Shown in pieces: positions 1 to 3,996 of a stretch of 6,041 nucleotides of DNA (its first letter is position 1; every line of letters starts with the position of its first letter). The translations under genes and the position numbers were made by a program. The notes beneath the pieces are model-generated. The model was not told the DNA's origin, did no database searches, and was given only the letters and a program-made list of their open reading frames with translations. Source of the DNA: Phycisphaerales bacterium (GTDB taxonomy: Bacteria; Planctomycetota; Phycisphaerae; Phycisphaerales; UBA1924); contig JALOQT010000069.1 in assembly GCA_025453375.1 (NCBI GenBank), positions 1 through 6,041 of the forward strand. Direction: 5' to 3'.

Positions 1-1793
1 GCCTTCCGCTCTCCCTGCAGGACGCCATGTGGCTGCACGCCCAGACGCCCGCCGCCCTGCCAGAGGTCGGCCACAGCGGCTTGATCGGCCTGGTCTGCGT
101 CGCGACGGAGATCGTCCATCGCCTGCACATCGGCCAGTGCACCGGCGCGATCGACCCGCGTCCGGCCACGCTCTGGCGTGAGAGGCTCGCCCTGAATCCC
201 GCACAGTGCGCCGAAGTCGAATCGCGCGTGCACGAGCAGGTCAGCGAGCGATGCCGCGTGCTGGGCATCGGCGAAGTCACCGGCCAGCAGTTGATGATCG
301 AGAGCCTCACCGCGGCTAACCGTCGCCTCGCTGCGCTGGAGGGCACGACGCGCAGCGCCGCCCGCACCGCTGGTGAGCAGCAGCGTGTCCTCGCGTCGAT
401 CGGCACCTTTGCCGCAGGCGAGCGACCGGGCGGCACCGTCGTTGATGCGCTGGCTCGCGTCGCCGAAGGCTGGCGCGCCGTCACCGGCCGCGCCCCCGCG
501 GCGATCATCTGCCAGGCCCGCCACAGCGCCGGCATGACGGCCGACCACGCCGGCCCGGGCGAAGACTGGCGCGTCGTTCGCTTCGATGAATCCGGCTCGC
601 TGGTCGATGTCCGCATCGCCCCCGCGCTGCTCGGCGTCGATGGCCACGCGATGGACCTCGGCCACCTCGCCGGCAGCGAAGCACTCGCCGACGCCGCGCG
701 GCTCCTGCGCTGGGTGCAGGAGCACATCGATCGACCGGACGGCCCGTCACCTCACAGCACCCACGCCGCGCACCACGCGCACGGCTCACCGCAGCACGGC
801 TTTGGCGAGCGTCACGCCGTTCACCCGCTCATCTCCGCCCTCGGCCCGTCCGCCGCCGTCGTCTATGACCCGACCCGCCCGCTGCCAAGCACCTCCGCGA
901 TGCACACGCTCGGCGCCTTCTGGGCCTGGGCGATCGGCGCGGCAGTGCAGGGTGAAGGCGTCCGCCGCCTCGGTGAACGCCTCGCCTCCAGCGCACGCGA
1001 GCTGGCCGAGGCGCAGGAACTCCTGGCCGAACACCAGAGCATGGCCCGCCTCGGCGAGTTCACCAACGGCGCCGCGCACGAACTCAACAACCCGCTGACG
1101 GTCATCAGCGGCCGCGCGCAGGTCATCGCCGAGCGCCTCAAGGGCCAGAAGGGCGAGGACGACGCCCGCGCGATCGTCCGCGCGGCTGAGTCCATGACCG
1201 ACCTCATCACCCAACTGCACATGGTCAGTCGCCCGCCCAGCGTGCGGCCTGAACTCGTCTCGCTGGAAACCTGGGCCCAGCAGAGCGTCAGCGACGCGCG
1301 CAGGCGCTGCGGGCTTTCGCTGCCGGTCGAAGTCACCATCGCCGGCGACGCGACGGCGACGATCGACGCCATCGGCGCGGGCAAGGCGCTGATGGAAGTG
1401 GTCATCAACGCCCTGCAAGCCACGCCGCGCAGTTGCGTCCGCGTTCGCATCGAGCCGGGGCCGACGGTGCCAGCGGTTGCGACCTCCAGTGCCGGTGCGT
1501 CAGCCTCCGCCAGCACCGGCGCGTCGAGCAGCACTTCGACGATCCTCATCGAAGTCATCGACGATGGCATCGGCATGAGCGAGCACACACGCCGCCACGC
1601 CTTCGACCCCTTCTTCTCCGACATGCCCGCCAGCCGCCGCCCAGGCCTCGGCCTCCCGCTGGTCAAACGCCTCATTGAAGCCCAGGGCGGCACCGTCGAG
1701 CTCGGCAGCAGCCCAGGCAAAGGCACCACCGTCCGCATGACGATCCCCGTCACGAAAGCCGCCGACACCCGCACCGACCGCCGCGCGGCGTAA
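1..1793 (+). CDS. HDOD-type sensor histidine kinase (5' partial)
   Basis: A cytoplasmic signalling kinase that should autophosphorylate on histidine. The reading frame is open to the left edge, so the gene starts upstream; the Met at 27 is internal in my reading, but residues are numbered from it. Residues 1 to about 100 resemble the end of an HDOD domain (WLHAQTPAALPEVGHSGLIG followed by a helical region). Residues about 115-230 form an unassigned, possibly GAF-like region, and 243-266 is a histidine-rich stretch. A helix (about 318-345) leads into the DHp H-box GAAHELNNPL with phospho-acceptor His351. The ATPase domain has the N-box VVINALQA (Asn461), G1 box DDGIGM (512-517), F-box HAFDPFF and G2 box GLGLPLVKRL (540-549). 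A 29-residue Ser/Ala/Thr-rich insert (477-505) sits between the N and G1 boxes. No transmembrane segment or receiver domain is visible, and no response regulator follows. The kinase call is secure; the HDOD call is moderate. Confidence 0.88.
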   Translation, partial: LPLSLQDAMWLHAQTPAALPEVGHSGLIGLVCVATEIVHRLHIGQCTGAIDPRPATLWRERLALNPAQCAEVESRVHEQVSERCRVLGIGEVTGQQLMIESLTAANRRLAALEGTTRSAARTAGEQQRVLASIGTFAAGERPGGTVVDALARVAEGWRAVTGRAPAAIICQARHSAGMTADHAGPGEDWRVVRFDESGSLVDVRIAPALLGVDGHAMDLGHLAGSEALADAARLLRWVQEHIDRPDGPSPHSTHAAHHAHGSPQHGFGERHAVHPLISALGPSAAVVYDPTRPLPSTSAMHTLGAFWAWAIGAAVQGEGVRRLGERLASSARELAEAQELLAEHQSMARLGEFTNGAAHELNNPLTVISGRAQVIAERLKGQKGEDDARAIVRAAESMTDLITQLHMVSRPPSVRPELVSLETWAQQSVSDARRRCGLSLPVEVTIAGDATATIDAIGAGKALMEVVINALQATPRSCVRVRIEPGPTVPAVATSSAGASASASTGASSSTSTILIEVIDDGIGMSEHTRRHAFDPFFSDMPASRRPGLGLPLVKRLIEAQGGTVELGSSPGKGTTVRMTIPVTKAADTRTDRRAA

Positions 1794-1819
1794 GCATCCG
1801 CGCGCAGTGTGACACACCG

Positions 1820-1858
1820 TTTCCCGCCAAGAAAGCCCTTCTCCTGCCCCGCGGGAAA
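1820..1858. repeat. 8-bp inverted repeat after the kinase gene
   Basis: The arms tttcccgc (1820-1827) and gcgggaaa (1851-1858) are perfect reverse complements separated by 23 bases. A smaller agaa/ttct stem (1830-1833 with 1839-1842) nests inside. It lies 26 bases after the kinase stop codon. There is no T-run downstream on the + strand, so it is not a canonical intrinsic terminator. It may be an mRNA 3'-end structure. Confidence 0.4.
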
Positions 1859-1867
1859 AGGTGCCAA

Positions 1868-1892
1868 GGTCCGCTCGGGGGGGCAGCGGACC
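1868..1892. repeat. 8-bp perfect hairpin with G-rich loop
   Basis: The arms ggtccgct (1868-1875) and agcggacc (1885-1892) pair perfectly around a 9-base loop, cgggggggc. The stem is strongly GC-rich and starts 10 bases after the preceding inverted repeat. No T-tract follows on the + strand. On the - strand a TTTT occurs about 10 bases beyond the stem. It is probably a transcript-end or stability hairpin of the kinase gene; a terminator role is unproven. Confidence 0.45.
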
Positions 1893-1929
1893 GTCGGCGG
1901 ATGAGGGTGCATCTCGCGCGGATATCGAT

Positions 1930-1945
1930 AGTGTCTTTGCACACT
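1930..1945. repeat. Small palindrome upstream of redox gene
   Basis: The half-sites agtgt (1930-1934) and acact (1941-1945) are inverted around six bases. This spacing would suit a dimeric regulator, and the site lies about 155 bases before the redox-gene start. A related gtgt-g-acac occurs at 1807-1815. Five-base half-sites arise easily by chance, so an operator role is only a suggestion. Confidence 0.15.
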
Positions 1946-2099
1946 TCAACAGCGCTCCGCAACCCTGTCAACACGCCAGGCATCGTCCCAACGCACTGCG
2001 AGCGCCGCTGGCAACCAACACGCGCTCCCTGCCTCCGCCCCCCGCGCTGCCCTTCGGACACCCCAAACCCAATCCACCCCACCAACGTACCGTCAGGTG

Positions 2100-2675
2100 A
2101 TGTCATCCGCGCCCGCGATCAATCCGGCCGCAGAGGCCAGCACACTGCGCGATGCCCTGAGTAGCGCACACGTGCTGCAGTCAGCAAGCAGCCCCGCGCC
2201 TCGCACGCTGCTGGCACTCTCGCAGCAGCAGCCAGTCCTGCTCGTCCTGCTCCGTCACATGGGGTGCACCTTCTGCCGCGAGGCCATGGCCGATGTCGCC
2301 GCCCAGCGCAGCGCGATCGAAGCCCGCGGCGTCGCGATCGTCCTCGTGCACATGTCACCGCCCGACTACGCCCAGCGCACGTTCGCGACGTATCCCGGCC
2401 TGGCCGACATCGCTCATGTCAGTGATCCGGGCAAGCGCCTCTACGCCGCGCTGGAACTCCGCCGCGGCACCTTCACCCAGCTCTTCGGCTGGCGCTCCTG
2501 GTGGCGCGGCTTCCGCGCCGGGCTCATCGATGGCCACCTCGTCGGCAAACTCGTCGGCGACGGCTTCCAAATGCCCGGCGCCTTTCTGCTCCGTCACGGC
2601 CAAGTCCTCCACGCCTACCGCCACGCCCACGCCTCCGACCGGCCCGACTACTGCCAACTCGCCACCGAGGCGTGA
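2100..2675 (+). CDS. Peroxiredoxin-like (AhpC/TSA_2-type) redox protein
   Basis: A predicted cytoplasmic thioredoxin-fold protein of 191 residues that probably reduces peroxides or exchanges disulfides. A strand (PVLLVLLRHMGCTFC) leads into a CxxC pair, Cys56 and Cys59, at the position of the active site in AhpC/TSA_2 and SelL-related proteins. A helix and second strand follow (AIVLVHMSPPDY), then VSDPGKRLYAALELRRGTF, an aromatic-rich stretch (LFGWRSWWRGFRAG), a GDGFQMPGAFLL strand and a conserved-looking late Asp (SDRPDY). This order matches the family well. No signal peptide is apparent. The start is uncertain by one codon: GTG at 2097 directly precedes ATG at 2100, and I prefer the ATG. 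No clear ribosome binding site is seen. The CDF gene follows after 36 bp, suggesting one transcript. The substrate cannot be deduced. Confidence 0.85.
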   Translation: MSSAPAINPAAEASTLRDALSSAHVLQSASSPAPRTLLALSQQQPVLLVLLRHMGCTFCREAMADVAAQRSAIEARGVAIVLVHMSPPDYAQRTFATYPGLADIAHVSDPGKRLYAALELRRGTFTQLFGWRSWWRGFRAGLIDGHLVGKLVGDGFQMPGAFLLRHGQVLHAYRHAHASDRPDYCQLATEA

Positions 2676-2711
2676 CGGCAATCCACCACCGTCCCGCCCC
2701 TACGCTCCCCC

Positions 2712-3653
2712 ATGGCGGCGGCCACATCAACCTCCACCTCTGCGACCAACGCCGCCACCTCCGGGCGCGTGCTGCGTCGTCGCACGCTGATCGGGTTGGT
2801 CGTCAGTCTTGCGCTGGCGGCGGGCAAACTCGTCGCCGGGTTGCTGGGCCACTCCAGCGCCCTCGTGGCCGACGCGGTCGAGTCCGCGGCCGATGCCTGC
2901 GGCTCGCTGATCGTCTGGCAGGCCCTGCGCGTCGCCGCCAAGCCGCCCGATGCCAACCACCCGTACGGCTATGGCAAGGCCGAGCACGTCGCCGCCCTCG
3001 TCGTCGGCCTGCTGCTGATCCTGGCCGCGGGTCTGATCGTCATCGAAGCCGCCCGGATGTTGTTTATCACCCACGAGGCGCCAAAGGCCTGGACACTCTG
3101 GGTCCTGCTGGGCGTCATCCTGACCAAGGAGACCCTCTTCCGCTGGCTCCTCGGCGCGGCGGACCGGCACCGATCAGACTCCGTCCGGGCCGACGCCTGG
3201 CATCACCGCGCCGATGCGATCACGTCCGCCGCCGCCCTGCTGGGCGTGACGATCGCGATCTGGGGCCCGCGCTGGTTTGCGATGCCCAAGCTGGTCTACG
3301 CCGACGAAGTCGCCGCCCTCTTCGCCAGCGGCATCATCGTATTGACTGCGTTATCGGTCCTTCGCCCCGCCCTGCGTCACCTGCTCGACGCCGCCCCGCA
3401 CGACACGCTCGACCAGGTCCGGCGGATCGCCCAAGCCGTGCCAGGCGTCCGGCTGGTGGAGAAAGTCACCGGCCGACAAGCCGGCCCCGGCTGCCTGGTG
3501 GACATGCACCTGCACGTCGACCCGGCGATGTCGGTGCACGACGCCCACGCCCTGGCCGGGCGGGTCAAGGCGGAAATCCGGGCCGGGTTGCCGGAGGTGT
3601 CGCACGTCTTGATCCACATCGAGCCGGCAGAAGATGATTCGAACAAAGAATAA
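2712..3653 (+). CDS. Cation diffusion facilitator (CDF) metal exporter
   Basis: An inner-membrane proton-coupled divalent metal exporter (Zn, Fe or Mn class) of 313 residues, a usual family length. After a Ser/Thr/Ala-rich N-tail, six membrane segments lie at about 25-46, 48-72, 94-118, 124-147, 169-187 and 197-222. TM2 carries Glu57 and Asp61, and TM5 carries His164 and Asp168 (HHRAD); together these match the FieF site A, with Glu in place of Asp45. The TM2-TM3 loop DANHPYGYGKAE gives Asp80 and His83, but Tyr87 replaces the His75 ligand of FieF site B. The C-terminal cytoplasmic dimerisation domain (about 236-306) has MHLHVDP, VHDAHALA and HVLIHIEP, as expected for metal-binding ZT-dimer domains. 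ATG 2712 is the first start after the upstream gene; GTG 2769 is an alternative that removes most of the N-tail. No Shine-Dalgarno is obvious. The metal is not predictable with confidence. Confidence 0.93.
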   Translation: MAAATSTSTSATNAATSGRVLRRRTLIGLVVSLALAAGKLVAGLLGHSSALVADAVESAADACGSLIVWQALRVAAKPPDANHPYGYGKAEHVAALVVGLLLILAAGLIVIEAARMLFITHEAPKAWTLWVLLGVILTKETLFRWLLGAADRHRSDSVRADAWHHRADAITSAAALLGVTIAIWGPRWFAMPKLVYADEVAALFASGIIVLTALSVLRPALRHLLDAAPHDTLDQVRRIAQAVPGVRLVEKVTGRQAGPGCLVDMHLHVDPAMSVHDAHALAGRVKAEIRAGLPEVSHVLIHIEPAEDDSNKE

Positions 3654-3686
3654 ACAAATTGATTTGGCGAGGGGGATAATCATCTT
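3631..3686. repeat. 9-bp inverted repeat spanning the CDF stop codon
   Basis: The arms aagatgatt (3631-3639) and aatcatctt (3678-3686) are perfect reverse complements with 38 bases between them. The left arm lies in the last codons of the CDF gene and the right arm in the gap. A small caaa/tttg stem with a ttga loop (3655-3666) nests inside. No T-run follows the right arm, so it is not a typical terminator. It could shield the mRNA 3' end or act at the DNA level. One such repeat per 6 kb may occur by chance. Confidence 0.35.
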
Positions 3687-3725
3687 ACAGTATTGATGTC
3701 GTATCGACTTTGACCTGTTTTTCAA

Positions 3726-3741
3726 GGGTTTTGGGAAACCC
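3726..3741. repeat. 6-bp hairpin, leader of pilus ATPase gene
   Basis: gggttt (3726-3731) pairs with aaaccc (3736-3741) around a tggg loop. It is preceded, not followed, by a T-run on the + strand, so it does not look like a + strand terminator. It may be an operator-like dyad or part of the promoter region. Confidence 0.3.
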
Positions 3742-3768
3742 CTGTGCTACATTGCTCGGATCGTCCGT

Positions 3769-3789
3769 CGGTGAGCCTGCGTCTCACCG
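3769..3789. repeat. 7-bp perfect hairpin, leader of pilus ATPase gene
   Basis: cggtgag (3769-3775) pairs perfectly with ctcaccg (3783-3789) around a 7-base loop. It lies within the presumed 5' leader. No T-run follows. A role in RNA folding or protein binding is possible but unproven. Confidence 0.35.
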
Positions 3790-3810
3790 GACAGCCATGC
3801 GCGCAGATCG

Positions 3811-3828
3811 CGCCCCGCCGCCGGGGTG
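3811..3828. repeat. GC-rich hairpin, leader of pilus ATPase gene
   Basis: cgccccg (3811-3817) pairs with cggggtg (3822-3828), including one G-U pair, around a ccgc tetraloop. In a GC-rich genome such stems are common, but it is the third consecutive hairpin in about 100 bases. Confidence 0.3.
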
Positions 3829-3856
3829 TGCGGAGCCCGCCTGTGCTGGGCCGTCT

Positions 3857-3908
3857 GCAGGTTGGCGGCAGGTTGGCGGCAGGTTGGTGGCAGGATGGCG
3901 GCAGGTTG
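3857..3908. repeat. Tandem array of an 11-bp repeat (about 4.7 copies)
   Basis: The unit gcaggttggcg occurs head to tail: copies 1 and 2 (3857-3867, 3868-3878) are identical, copy 3 (3879-3889) has gcaggttggtg, copy 4 (3890-3900) has gcaggatggcg, and a fifth partial copy matches for eight bases (3901-3908). The array lies 88 bases before the chosen start of the pilus ATPase gene. Eleven bases is about one helical turn, so a DNA-binding protein would meet each copy on the same face. It could also be a neutral slippage product. It is not a CRISPR array: there are no spacers. Confidence 0.9.
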
Positions 3909-3950
3909 ATTCGGCGGTACGTAGCGACCAGTTCTCGTGCGGATCAGATT

Positions 3951-3970
3951 CCCTTCGGCCCCCTTGGGCC
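3951..3970. repeat. 10-bp duplication that forms a hairpin before the start
   Basis: cccttcggcc (3951-3960) is followed directly by cccttgggcc (3961-3970), nine of ten bases identical. The junction also folds: ggccc (3957-3961) pairs with gggcc (3966-3970) around a cctt loop. The stem ends 26 bases before the ATG at 3997 and 10 bases before the AGAGG at 3981-3985 that could be the ribosome binding site, so it could influence translation. Confidence 0.45.
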
Positions 3971-3996
3971 TATCCACCTCAGAGGCACAGCAGGAC

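Larger units (their letters stand above)
1794..2099. other. Intergenic region between kinase and redox gene
   Basis: About 306 bases without a convincing gene. Open frames here (for example + strand 1861-2100 and 1901-2164) are Pro/Arg/His-rich without domain-like patterning. The region holds two neighbouring inverted repeats (1820-1858 and 1868-1892) and a small palindrome (1930-1945). No U-tract follows the inverted repeats, and I could not find a convincing -35/-10 pair. It presumably carries the end of the kinase transcript and the promoter of the redox/CDF gene pair. Confidence 0.6.
3654..3996 (+). promoter_or_regulatory. Structured upstream region of the pilus ATPase gene
   Basis: A 343-base gap without a gene I can support. 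Its first 110 bases are AT-rich for this window (about 41% GC over 3641-3760 by hand count), which suits a promoter. The best sigma-70-like pair is TTGGCG (3664-3669) and TACAGT (3686-3691) with a 16-base spacer, four of six matches each. An extended -10-like TGCTACATT lies at 3745-3753. Both are weak. Hairpins at 3726-3741, 3769-3789, 3811-3828 and 3957-3970 and an 11-bp tandem array (3857-3908) follow. If transcription starts near 3700-3760, the leader would be about 240-300 bases long. I found no match to the conserved core of the GEMM-I cyclic di-GMP riboswitch. Confidence 0.45.

Noticed and set aside
863..1942. Minus-strand open frame of 359 codons opposite the kinase gene
   Set aside because: No recognisable domain; composition is that of an antisense shadow, and the + strand kinase motifs are intact across it.
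2501..3637. + strand open frame of 378 codons overlapping the CDF gene in another frame
   Set aside because: Very Arg/Pro-rich product typical of a GC-rich shadow frame; the CDF frame is clearly the coding one.
3659..3680. TTGATT with a good -10-like GATAAT before the pilus ATPase gene
   Set aside because: The spacer is only 10 bases, too short for a sigma-70 promoter, and no better -35 lies at the right distance from GATAAT.
3857..3908. CRISPR array
   Set aside because: The units are 11 bases and directly adjacent, with no spacers and no cas genes.
3650..3980. Replication origin at the skew change
   Set aside because: No cluster of DnaA boxes; the only similar site (ctatccacc near 3970) differs at two positions, and no origin-associated genes are present.
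3654..3996. Cyclic di-GMP riboswitch in the pilus ATPase leader
   Set aside because: I could not find the conserved core bases of the GEMM-I class; the hairpins present do not match its arrangement.
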